From CAZBWE01 sp964440735 (lineage in GTDB: Bacteria > Planctomycetota > Phycisphaerae > Sedimentisphaerales > Anaerobacaceae): 6,266 nucleotides of DNA. Positions 1-6,123 of this stretch are shown piece after piece. The stretch is taken from assembly GCA_964440735.1 (NCBI GenBank), contig CAYTTK010000148.1:1-6266 (forward strand), in the 5' to 3' direction. The position numbers were made by a program, and so were the translations under genes. The notes below the pieces were generated by a model. That model searched no databases. It worked only from the letters and a program-made list of their open reading frames with translations, and had not been told where the DNA came from. How positions within the stretch are numbered: the first letter of the stretch is position 1; the number at the start of each line of letters is the position of its first letter.

Positions 1-407
<407 letters not shown>

Positions 408-667
408 CAATCCTTGGTTGCGCAGGTTAGAATGTTCGTTGTTATGAGTTCGTAGTTCATTGAACTCACAATGCTCATACCTGCATCTGTATATTTTAAG
501 AAATGCAAAGTTTAAAAATAAAAAGTTAAAGGTGTGGAATCCCTTAGGGATGAATTCCGAAATTTTGCATTTTGCTCTTTGATACTTCGACATTGCTCAG
601 TACGAGTATTTGAATTAGTCCCGTACCTACTTTGGGGATTTGCCATAGATAGGCGGGATAACAAACT
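408..667 (+). other. 23S-5S internal transcribed spacer with processing stems
   Basis: This 260-nt spacer contains no tRNA and no credible ORF. It is rich in inverted repeats that could guide rRNA processing. TGAGTTC (445-451) pairs with GAACTCA (462-468), and GCAGGT (422-427) pairs with ACCTGC (479-484). A 14-bp stem with two G-U pairs joins 500-513 to 560-573 and encloses a smaller hairpin around AATCCC-TTA-GGGAT (539-551). Near the 5S gene, CCCG and CCT at about 622-630 can pair with AGG and CGGG at about 651-658. ATACT (about 582-586) and AGTAT (about 605-609) flank a segment containing TTCGACATTGCTCAG. The pairings were found by eye and not by energy calculation. Confidence 0.7.
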
Positions 668-777
668 TCCTGGTGAGTATATCCGCGGGGAAACGCCTGT
701 TCCCATTCCGAACACAGAAGCTAAGCCCGTGTGAGCCGATGGTAGTCCTTCGGGGTGAGAGTAGGTCATCGCCAGGA
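668..777 (+). rRNA. rrf: 5S ribosomal RNA
   Basis: This is the 5S component of the large subunit, last gene of the rRNA operon. The termini pair as TCCTGGTG (668-675) with CGCCAGGA (770-777), with one G-U pair. Internally the conserved loop sequence CATTCCGAACACAGAAGCTAAGC (starting about 704) is nearly canonical, and the helix IV/V region GGTAGTCCTTCGGGGTGAGAG is present. The length of about 110 nt is within the bacterial range. The exact ends may differ by a base or two. A run of seven T residues follows immediately. Confidence 0.96.
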
Positions 778-821
778 TTTTTTTATGCGCAGATTGGAAG
801 CAACATTAGTGCATAAAAAAA
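778..821. terminator. Convergent terminator zone: T-tracts facing each other
   Basis: TTTTTTTATGC (778-788) and GCATAAAAAAA (811-821) form a perfect 11-bp inverted repeat around a 22-nt centre. On the plus strand the first T7 directly follows the 5S terminal stem and probably marks the end of the rRNA transcript. On the minus strand the second T7 follows the GC-rich stem at 822-842 and is the U-tract of that terminator. The symmetry may simply reflect two convergent T-tracts each followed by ATGC. Confidence 0.6.
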
Positions 822-842
822 GGCCAGCAGTCCCTGCCAGCC
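815..842 (-). terminator. Intrinsic terminator of the small exported-protein gene
   Basis: Read on the minus strand, GGCTGGCAG, a GGA loop and CTGCTGGCC form a continuous 9-bp RNA stem with two G-U pairs, followed at once by seven T residues. On the plus strand the two wobble positions become C-A mismatches, so the hairpin is built to work leftward. It lies 33 bases after the stop codon of the leftward gene ending at 876. Confidence 0.85.
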
Positions 843-875
843 CTTTAAGAAAGGTCTCGACTCGTTAGCTACGTT

Positions 876-1274
876 TCAATTTGAAAGCACGGAGCCACGT
901 CCAAAGCCACCAGAAGGATAAGTTGGCCCGAATAAAGGACTTGGCTTACTCATCGAGGAATCATACCCAGGAATGCCCGGAGAACAATAAAGCAAGGTGC
1001 TTGGTTTTTTATAAGAAGGTATATTGGAGTTCCTCATGATACCAAACCGCTTAGTACCTCTTTTCCCAGTATATGGATTGACGTTTGGATAGGTACTCCA
1101 ATTGTTGTGGGGATTCCCATCAGGGTCGGAACGGTAGTGAGGCTGAACATAGGTGCCGTTACTCCGATAGTAACCCCGAACATATACATCAGCATTTGCT
1201 ACAGTAGTTGTTAAGAGAACAATTATTACTACTGTAAAGACCGAAATTGATAGTAATGCAGCTAAAGTTTTCAT
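876..1274 (-). CDS. Small exported protein with YVRGYYRSNGTYVQPHYRS motif, function unknown
   Basis: This 132-residue protein starts with a classical signal peptide: MKTL, a hydrophobic stretch at about 5-24, and a likely signal peptidase I site after ANA (residue 28). Residues 30-72 (VYVRGYYRSNGTYVQPHYRS...PDGNPHNNWSTYPNVNPYTGKRGT) match a short Tyr/Asn/Pro-rich motif seen in many small bacterial exported or phage-associated proteins of no settled function. The rest is low-complexity, rich in Ser, Pro and Gly, with a single Cys at about 97. There are no further membrane segments, so a periplasmic or secreted location is likely. The ATG start is supported by AAGGAG about 7 bases upstream and by the signal peptide beginning exactly there. 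The gene is divergent from the sigma factor gene and convergent with the rRNA operon, and it has its own terminator. It appears to be a single-gene unit. I do not assign a function. Confidence 0.85.
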   Translation of the reverse strand: MKTLAALLSISVFTVVIIVLLTTTVANADVYVRGYYRSNGTYVQPHYRSDPDGNPHNNWSTYPNVNPYTGKRGTKRFGIMRNSNIPSYKKPSTLLYCSPGIPGYDSSMSKPSPLFGPTYPSGGFGRGSVLSN

Positions 1275-1450
1275 TTTGTTTCTCCTTTTAATTTTTGGTT
1301 TCTATTTACTTTTTTTACTTCACTTTTCGGACTTGTCCGTTCTACTCTTATTAGAGGAGAAAAAAGAACGAGCGAACAGATTAGTTGAAATTTTCCCCAA
1401 AAAATGGTAATATATTTATAAGATCTTCAATTTGTGGAGCTTAGCGAAAG
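1275..1450. promoter_or_regulatory. Divergent intergenic region between exported-protein and sigma factor genes
   Basis: This 176-bp AT-rich region must hold promoters for both divergent genes. A small perfect palindrome, CGGAC-TT-GTCCG (1328-1339), sits about 54 bases upstream of the leftward start codon and could be an operator. That role is inferred only from symmetry and position. I see no convincing -35/-10 pair for the leftward gene. Confidence 0.4.
1385..1413 (+). promoter_or_regulatory. Sigma70-like promoter of the sigma factor-kinase operon
   Basis: TTGAAA (1385-1390, five of six consensus bases) and TAATAT (1408-1413, four of six) are separated by exactly 17 bp, 37 bp before the start codon. 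AT-rich sequence surrounds them. A GGAG at 1436-1439 is the likely ribosome binding site, 11 bases before the ATG. No ECF-type GAAC/CGTC-like pair was evident, so self-regulation by the ECF factor is not supported here. Confidence 0.5.
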
Positions 1451-2065
1451 ATGCGAGACAGTTTCAACTACAAGACTCAGCGTTTGGTTGCACTGGCCAA
1501 GGTTGGTGATGAATCAGCTTTAGAAAAGCTATGTCAGGTCTACGGTGAGCGAGTAAGGCGGATAATACGACTCCGCATGGGTGCAGAGTTGCGTAATAAG
1601 CTGGAATCGATGGATTTAGTGCAAGATGCCTTTATTTCTGCTTTGCGGAGCTTGGAGAACTTTACCTACGAGAACGAGGGAGATTTCATGCGATGGCTAT
1701 CAAAGATAGCCGAAAATAGAATCCGTGATAATTTAGACAGATTGCATGCAGATAAACGAGATATTCGTAGAGAAATTCCGCTTAATAATTATAGACAGGT
1801 GAATCAGGATAGCTTTGTTAGGAATTTTGAGCCGATGAAATCTACAACGCCAAGCATGATAATATCCAAACAAGAGGATTTAGATAAGCTCGAAAAGGCG
1901 ATAGATAAATTAAAGCCCGAATATAAAGAAGTGATTATCCTTACGAAAATTGAGGGTCTTTCATATAAAGAAGCGGCAGAGCAATTACATAAAAGCCCTG
2001 ATGCCGTACGGATGATACTTTCTCGGGCGATACAGGCTCTGAGTAATGCCTTTGAGGAAAGCTGA
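1451..2065 (+). CDS. ECF-family RNA polymerase sigma factor (kinase-linked type)
   Basis: This 204-residue protein should replace the housekeeping sigma factor on RNA polymerase to direct transcription of a dedicated regulon. Region sigma2 spans about residues 25-97, with SMDLVQDAFISALRSLENF (53-71), the core polymerase and -10 contact segment, and FMRWLSKIAENRIRDNLDRL (79-98). A linker of about 40 residues follows. Region sigma4 covers about 141-200: LDKLKPEYKEVIILTKIEGL, then the helix-turn-helix SYKEAAEQLHKSPDAVRMIL (171-190) for -35 binding. There is no region 1.1 or 3, and the length is normal for ECF factors. The usual DAED motif of region 2.2 reads ESMD (52-55) here. The stop codon overlaps the start of the downstream kinase by one base. 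Planctomycetes are known for ECF factors paired with Ser/Thr kinases instead of classical anti-sigma factors, so control by phosphorylation is the inferred mode. Confidence 0.93.
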   Translation: MRDSFNYKTQRLVALAKVGDESALEKLCQVYGERVRRIIRLRMGAELRNKLESMDLVQDAFISALRSLENFTYENEGDFMRWLSKIAENRIRDNLDRLHADKRDIRREIPLNNYRQVNQDSFVRNFEPMKSTTPSMIISKQEDLDKLEKAIDKLKPEYKEVIILTKIEGLSYKEAAEQLHKSPDAVRMILSRAIQALSNAFEES

Positions 2066-5000
2066 TGTCCCAACCGGCAAATAACAATAAAGAACAGGTC
2101 ATTGAGCAGGCCGTGCAAAAATTTGTTGATGCCCAATTGCAGGGACACAGGTTAAACATCGATGAATTTGTGAAGCAATATCCCGATGTCGAAGAGCAGC
2201 TCAGACAAAAAATCCAAAACCTGCAGAAAATCGATGGCCTCTTTAATTGCCTTATGCAGGCCGATGATAGCGATTATAGAGAAGCAGTAATCGAACATGA
2301 CCTCATCGGCAAAAGACTCGGGGACTTTGAAATAGTAAACTTAATCGGCACTGGTGGGATGGGGGCGGTATTTCTTGCGCGACAGGTTTCTCTGGATAGA
2401 GAAGTGGCACTGAAAGTCATTAGCGATATTAGCGGTGCACGAGCCAAAAGCTTGGAGAGGTTCAAACGCGAGGCAAAAGTATTGGCAAAGATTTCTTACC
2501 CACACATTGTTTCCATCTACGAGGTTGGTGAAGAAGGGCCCTATTCATACTTTGCAATGGAGTATGTTCAAGGAGTATCATTGGACAAGATTCTGGCCAG
2601 TATTCGCAATGCGCCGTCTGATGCAAAAGCAAGCGAGGTCATGCGAAAGTGCCTTGAAGATAAATCCAGCATCCAAGAGAGGGAATATGCCAAATCAAGG
2701 CAAAAAGATGGCGCTGAAATTGACACGGATTATATCGTTGGCATAAGCAAGATAATTATCAGCATAGCTTCTGCTCTGGAGAATGCGCATAGCAAAGGCA
2801 TCCTGCATCGCGATGTGAAACCATCGAATATCCTGATTGACTCTAACGGCACACCAAAGCTCGTTGATTTTGGTTTGGCAAGAGCTGAGTCACAACAAGC
2901 GATTACAGTTACAGGTGAGTTTTTTGGAACTCCAAGCTATGTATCACCTGAGCAGATTCGCAGGCCGGATACCGTTGATTGCCGAAGCGATGTCTATTCG
3001 TTAGCTGCAACTTACTATGAGTGCCTGACGTTGCGTCCGCCATTTGAAGGCAACACTGTAAACGAAACACTAACGAGGGTTATTTCACGTGAGGCTGTTC
3101 CGCCCAAAAAATTCTGTCCGCGTCTTTCAACTGATTTTAATACAGTTTTGCTTCATGCGCTCGAGAAATTACCGGAAGATAGATACCAAACTGCGGCTGA
3201 TTTTGCTGCTGATATAGAACATGTACTGGAGTTTAAGCCTATTACCGCAAAGAGACCCAGCATTACTCGAAGAACTTATAAAATCATACGTCGAAACCCC
3301 GTTAGAACTGTAACCGTTTTAGTAGCGATTATCGCAACGATAATAGTTATTGCCTTGACCGTTTTCTACGTTAGGGAAAACAAAATAGCTGATGCGGGAA
3401 GACTTCATGCTGAGGGTCTGGCCAAAATGGCAAGTGGACATCATGCCGAGGCTCTTGTGTGTTTCAAAAAGGCCTTGGTGAAAGACCCAACCCATGTACA
3501 AGCAGCCTATTTAGGGGCGCTGTGCTATCAAGAATTAGGTGATCCTAACAAGGCAATTCTTTTGTACAAGCACGCTGTCGAGATTGGGCCAAACTGTGCG
3601 GAAGCTCATTTTGGGCTAGCACTTGGTTACCAAGTATTACGTCGGTGGAAAGAATCAATAGGACCGCTCCAAAAAGCCGTGATGCTCGAGCCTAATAATG
3701 CTAACTACAAGGAAGTCTTAGCGGCTGGATACCAGCAAAGTGAAAACTATCAAGATGCGATAAAAACATATAGAGAATATTTAGCTGTTAAACCTGACAA
3801 CGCATCTGTGTGCAATCGCCTTGGGTATTGTTGCTCTATGTATAAGCAGTATGGTGATGCGATTCAAGCATATAAAAAAGCGATTCAATTAGAACCAAAA
3901 AATGTTACGGCTTATTCAAGTCTCAGTTGGTGCTATTTTGAATTAGGAGAATATAAGCTCGCGGTGAATAATGCGAACGAAGCCATCAAGTTACAACCCT
4001 CAAACATAGACGCATTAAAGTGCATGGCTTCATCATATTTAGGTTTAGGCCAACAGAATGAATTTATAGATACCTCCAAAAAGATTTTAGCTATTGATCC
4101 TAACTACTCTATAATCTCGTTTGTAGAGGCACAAAAATATATAAACAAAAAGGGTGCTGGCTCTGTCATAGGCAATTTGAAGCCAAATCTTCAAAATCTA
4201 CCAATAGACCCCAATCTGGCTGAAAAGCTGGTTTTAGCAATTTGGTATACTCAGATGAACAGAATAGAAGATTCTATAGGAGCCTACCAAGAAGCTATCA
4301 AAATTAATCCTAACAGTGCTATTACCTATTCACTTCTCGGAATATCATACCAAGCACTGGGTCGCCATAATGAGGCAATCGATGCTTTCAGAAAATCTAT
4401 TAAACTCGAACCCAATAATCATTTTTATTCTGCGAGAGATTTAGACCTTGCTCGTTCTCTCGCCATCACTTTGCAGTATCAAGAAGCAATGGCTTATTAT
4501 AAAAAATACATCAGCTATAATCCTGACAGCGAGGATGCTTGGGGTGGCATGGGGACATGTTTTTATAATCTGAAAAACTATGGTGAAGCCGCACGCTGCT
4601 ATGAAAAAGTAATCCAATTAAAGCCGGATTTAGCGGATGTTTATATTTATTTATTAATGACCTATGAAAAACTTCATTGGAATGAAAAAACAGTACCACA
4701 CATTGCACTGATTATCAAATTAAAACCCAAGGATATTTTACCAACTATATGTCTTAACGCATGGGGCTATACCGTATCAGGTTATACTGATGCCTTAGAG
4801 AGCTACTTACAAAAGAACCCAAGTGAGTCGAATTATGTAAGGGGGTTTTTTAATTATTGCTTAGCCGAATCATGGTCTGTATTAGGTAAACAGAAAGAGG
4901 CAAATGAGGCGTATACAGAAGCCAAAAAAATCTACCAGCAGTTAAGAAAAACAAATTCAGATGAAATTTACAATGCTTACATACTATGGGGGTTAGGTTC

Positions 5001-5364
5001 TTCTTACTATGGCCTAAAACAATATGGAGATGCCATAATTACCTACGACGAAGCCATTAAAAGAGACCCGAATTTTGTTGCGACGTACGCTAAGAAAGCC
5101 TTTTTGTACGCTACCTGCCCCAATGATAATTTCCGAAACGGAGAAAAGGCCGTTAAGTTGGCAACAAAGGCTTGCGAGCTAACTAACTATGAAAGTGACG
5201 CCTGTACAGCCGTTCTTGCTGCAGCTTATGCCGAATCTGGTGATTTTGAGAAAGCTATAGAATACCAGAAAAAGGCAATAGAGATTGCTGCTGAGGATCA
5301 GGCCAAGAAAGAATATGAAAAACGGCTTGAGGCATACAAGGCCCATAAACCCTGGCGGGAATAG
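2065..5364 (+). CDS. Membrane-anchored Ser/Thr protein kinase with long C-terminal TPR array
   Basis: This 1099-residue protein has four parts. Residues 1-80 are a helical N-terminal extension. Residues about 86-390 are a Hanks-type kinase with all key residues: Gly-rich loop GTGGMG (95-100), ATP-binding VALK (K117), helix C Glu E136, catalytic HRDVKPSN (248-255, base D250), DFG (268-270), SPE in place of APE (294-296), helix F D309 and R373. About 50 extra residues (about 181-230) sit before the catalytic loop. One membrane helix spans about 415-436, preceded by Arg/Lys. Residues about 442-1090 hold roughly a dozen TPR units (for example GDAIQAYKKAIQLEPKN at 597-613), ending in a planctomycete-type motif FLYATCPND...KACELT (1013-1040). 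With the kinase inside, the TPR region would be periplasmic or in the matching compartment, presumably binding partners. The ATG lies in TGATG with GAGG 7 bases upstream, so translation is coupled to the sigma factor. The probable role is signal-dependent phosphorylation, possibly of the sigma factor. Confidence 0.95.
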   Translation: MSQPANNNKEQVIEQAVQKFVDAQLQGHRLNIDEFVKQYPDVEEQLRQKIQNLQKIDGLFNCLMQADDSDYREAVIEHDLIGKRLGDFEIVNLIGTGGMGAVFLARQVSLDREVALKVISDISGARAKSLERFKREAKVLAKISYPHIVSIYEVGEEGPYSYFAMEYVQGVSLDKILASIRNAPSDAKASEVMRKCLEDKSSIQEREYAKSRQKDGAEIDTDYIVGISKIIISIASALENAHSKGILHRDVKPSNILIDSNGTPKLVDFGLARAESQQAITVTGEFFGTPSYVSPEQIRRPDTVDCRSDVYSLAATYYECLTLRPPFEGNTVNETLTRVISREAVPPKKFCPRLSTDFNTVLLHALEKLPEDRYQTAADFAADIEHVLEFKPITAKRPSITRRTYKIIRRNPVRTVTVLVAIIATIIVIALTVFYVRENKIADAGRLHAEGLAKMASGHHAEALVCFKKALVKDPTHVQAAYLGALCYQELGDPNKAILLYKHAVEIGPNCAEAHFGLALGYQVLRRWKESIGPLQKAVMLEPNNANYKEVLAAGYQQSENYQDAIKTYREYLAVKPDNASVCNRLGYCCSMYKQYGDAIQAYKKAIQLEPKNVTAYSSLSWCYFELGEYKLAVNNANEAIKLQPSNIDALKCMASSYLGLGQQNEFIDTSKKILAIDPNYSIISFVEAQKYINKKGAGSVIGNLKPNLQNLPIDPNLAEKLVLAIWYTQMNRIEDSIGAYQEAIKINPNSAITYSLLGISYQALGRHNEAIDAFRKSIKLEPNNHFYSARDLDLARSLAITLQYQEAMAYYKKYISYNPDSEDAWGGMGTCFYNLKNYGEAARCYEKVIQLKPDLADVYIYLLMTYEKLHWNEKTVPHIALIIKLKPKDILPTICLNAWGYTVSGYTDALESYLQKNPSESNYVRGFFNYCLAESWSVLGKQKEANEAYTEAKKIYQQLRKTNSDEIYNAYILWGLGSSYYGLKQYGDAIITYDEAIKRDPNFVATYAKKAFLYATCPNDNFRNGEKAVKLATKACELTNYESDACTAVLAAAYAESGDFEKAIEYQKKAIEIAAEDQAKKEYEKRLEAYKAHKPWRE

Positions 5365-5370
5365 AGAATT

Positions 5371-5388
5371 GGTGGGCTGAAGCCCACC
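5371..5388. repeat. GGTGGGCT-GA-AGCCCACC hairpin after the kinase gene
   Basis: This is a perfect 8-bp inverted repeat starting 7 bases after the kinase stop codon. The reverse-strand form GTAGGGTGGGCTTCAGCCC is a recurrent intergenic palindrome in various bacterial genomes, from general familiarity. It may act as a transcript-end stabiliser or weak terminator. The following sequence, CTACGTTTTG, has only four T residues, so intrinsic termination is doubtful. Confidence 0.6.
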
Positions 5389-5413
5389 CTACGTTTTGAA
5401 AACGGGGCCAAGT

Positions 5414-5442
5414 ACTGGATTCCCGCGTGCGCGGGAATGACA
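5414..5442. repeat. Widespread ATTCCCGCG...CGCGGGAAT palindrome (dRS3-like)
   Basis: ATTCCCGCG-TG-CGCGGGAAT (5419-5438) is a perfect 9-bp inverted repeat embedded in CTGG...TGACA. This is the same form as the short palindromic repeat found in many unrelated bacteria and called dRS3 in Neisseria. Its spurious translation, containing VIPAHAGIQ, is a common contaminant of protein databases. In this genome it is probably one of many dispersed copies. Confidence 0.85.
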
Positions 5443-5451
5443 AACCAACGC

Positions 5452-5484
5452 AATAACCCGCCGGCACGGGTCCGGGGGCTAAAC
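5452..5484. repeat. 33-bp direct repeat, copy 1
   Basis: Identical over all 33 bases to 5590-5622. It starts AATAACCCGCCGG and ends CCGGGGGCTAAAC. The arms CCC(G)CCGG and CCGGGGG pair with one bulged G around a CACGGGT loop. The flanks AAC... and ...GGGGCTAA are shared with other hairpins in this region. Confidence 0.9.
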
Positions 5485-5491
5485 AGAAGAA

Positions 5492-5588
5492 AACCCGCCG
5501 TAAGGATGAATAACCCGCTGGATAAATCGATGGGTTTTGGATTGGGACATTGACCCCCGGCATAAAGCCGAGGGCTTCTGGAATGGGA
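5492..5588. repeat. 97-bp direct repeat, copy 1 (two hairpin units)
   Basis: Positions 5497-5588 are identical to 5719-5810 over 92 bp. Adding five bases on the left gives 97 bp with one mismatch. It contains hairpin unit A (AACCCGCTGG-ATAAA-TCGATGGGTT, 5512-5536; wobble pairs and one mismatch) and unit B (CCCCCGGC-ATAAA-GCCGAGGG, 5554-5574; one C-A mismatch that becomes a G-U pair on the other strand). The two are joined by a TTTTGGATTGGGACATTGA linker. Confidence 0.93.
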
Positions 5589-5589
5589 T

Positions 5590-5622
5590 AATAACCCGCC
5601 GGCACGGGTCCGGGGGCTAAAC
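5590..5622. repeat. 33-bp direct repeat, copy 2
   Basis: Perfect copy of 5452-5484. Here it directly follows hairpin unit B and so takes the position of a third unit in the 40-41 bp series. It ends where the element beginning GACCCACGCACC starts. Confidence 0.9.
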
Positions 5623-5623
5623 G

Positions 5624-5715
5624 ACCCACGCACCAATTGAACGATTATGTGTGCCAAATTACGTTAATGCATGATTCATTATCCAAAAGCACTACAATTG
5701 GTGCGGGGCAAGCAA
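5624..5715. repeat. MITE-like element with terminal inverted repeats
   Basis: CGCACCAATTG (5629-5639) and CAATTGGTGCG (5695-5705) are perfect 11-bp inverted repeats around a 55-bp AT-rich centre. Allowing one mismatch, the match extends outward to CC/GG (5626-5708). The left end GACCC and the right end CGGGGCAAGCAA (5704-5715) recur at the next element (5923-5971). There is no coding capacity. No target-site duplication was recognised. Confidence 0.7.
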
Positions 5716-5810
5716 CCTGCCGTAAGGATGAATAACCCGCTGGATAAATCGATGGGTTTTGGATTGGGACATTGACCCCCGGCATAAAGCCGAGGGCTTC
5801 TGGAATGGGA
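5714..5810. repeat. 97-bp direct repeat, copy 2
   Basis: This is the second copy of 5492-5588, with 92 bases identical without interruption. Its offset from copy 1 is 222 bp, with the 33-bp repeat copy 2 and the inverted-repeat element in between. The near identity indicates recent duplication, gene conversion or strong conservation of the hairpin units. Confidence 0.93.
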
Positions 5811-5851
5811 CATTAACCCCCGGCATAAAGCCGAGGGCTTCTGGAATGGGA
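5770..5851. repeat. Tandem duplication of the 41-bp hairpin unit
   Basis: Positions 5770-5810 and 5811-5851 are adjacent 41-bp copies differing by one base (G 5774 / A 5815). Each holds the hairpin CCCCCGGC-ATAAA-GCCGAGGG plus the linker CTTCTGGAATGGGA. Unit 5548-5588 is a third copy, identical to the first. The series is followed by AATAACCCGCCGGATAAATCC (5853-5873), the start of another unit whose right arm is missing or displaced. Confidence 0.92.
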
Positions 5852-5922
5852 TAATAACCCGCCGGATAAATCCTTCGACTGTGCTCCCTGCTTCGCCCGA
5901 AACGATGGGGCTACGGAGAAAT

Positions 5923-5971
5923 GACCCCGCACTAAATTACGGCTTGCGCTTATTTAATACGGGGCAAGCAA
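5923..5971. repeat. Short palindromic element with GACCCCGCAC / CGGGGCAAGCAA ends
   Basis: CCCCGCACTAAAT (5925-5937) pairs with ATTTAATACGGGG (5952-5964) over 13 positions. On the plus strand two are C-A mismatches. On the minus strand both become G-U pairs, giving a complete RNA stem with a 14-nt loop. Its ends match those of the element at 5624-5715, suggesting a shorter relative. The direction of wobble suggests leftward transcription, as an inference. Confidence 0.65.
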
Positions 5972-5976
5972 TGTAA

Positions 5977-5995
5977 CGTCGCCGTGCCGGCGACG
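5977..5995. repeat. Perfect GC-rich hairpin
   Basis: CGTCGCCG-TGC-CGGCGACG is an 8-bp perfect stem with a 3-nt loop, flanked by TAA on the left and GCTTAAC on the right. The flanks resemble those of the other hairpins here (AAC...GGCTAA). No T-tract follows, so it is not an intrinsic terminator. Confidence 0.75.
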
Positions 5996-6006
5996 GCTTA
6001 ACAGAA

Positions 6007-6026
6007 CCCCCTGATAAATCAGGGGG
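6007..6026. repeat. Perfect hairpin CCCCCTGA-TAAA-TCAGGGGG
   Basis: This is a perfect 8-bp stem with the same ATAAAT apex as the units at 5512 and 5554 but a different stem sequence. It is flanked by AGAA on the left and CTAAGC on the right. It is the cleanest member of the constant-loop hairpin family. No T-tract follows. Confidence 0.8.
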
Positions 6027-6090
6027 CTAAGCAGGACTGAAACCCGACGTGAAAATCACCAAAAGGACGGTGGACACGTTGATAATCATT

Positions 6091-6123
6091 GACCCCGCAC
6101 TTACGTTTGGGGCTCAGTGACAC
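6091..6123. repeat. GACCCCGCAC-containing segment similar to the 23S helix 98 insert
   Basis: CCCCGCAC (6093-6100), a short variable stretch and GCTCAGTGACAC (6112-6123) are found here. The same two words in the same order occur inside 23S rRNA at 139-146 and 154-165 (GCTCAGTGGCAC). A small hairpin CCCCGCAC-TTAC-GTTTGGGG can form with one mismatch and one G-U pair. Confidence 0.5.

Noticed and set aside
408..667. tRNA gene between 23S and 5S
   Set aside because: No GGTTCGAATCC-like T arm, CCA end or cloverleaf could be found.
1328..1339. CGGAC-TT-GTCCG as a defined operator
   Set aside because: A 5-bp arm palindrome is too short to claim a binding site alone; it is mentioned only as a possibility in the intergenic entry.
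1804..2159. Minus-strand ORFs opposite the sigma factor and kinase start
   Set aside because: They are shadows of strongly supported coding regions, with Cys/Ser-rich unnatural composition and no ribosome binding site.
5371..5400. Strong intrinsic terminator for the kinase operon
   Set aside because: The hairpin is good, but the following sequence has only TTTT after a gap of five bases. It is kept only as a repeat with a possible transcript-end role.
5255..5657. Two overlapping minus-strand ORFs (124 and 119 residues) across the repeat region
   Set aside because: Their translations are made of repeat words such as VIPAHAGIQ and SPRTRAGG occurring in different frames, and they overlap the end of the kinase gene. 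They lack plausible ribosome binding sites.
5497..5851. CRISPR array
   Set aside because: The period of 40-41 bp and repeated words suggest it at first sight, but there are only a few units, the repeats themselves are duplicated at 92 bp, the variable parts are self-complementary hairpins, and no cas gene is present.
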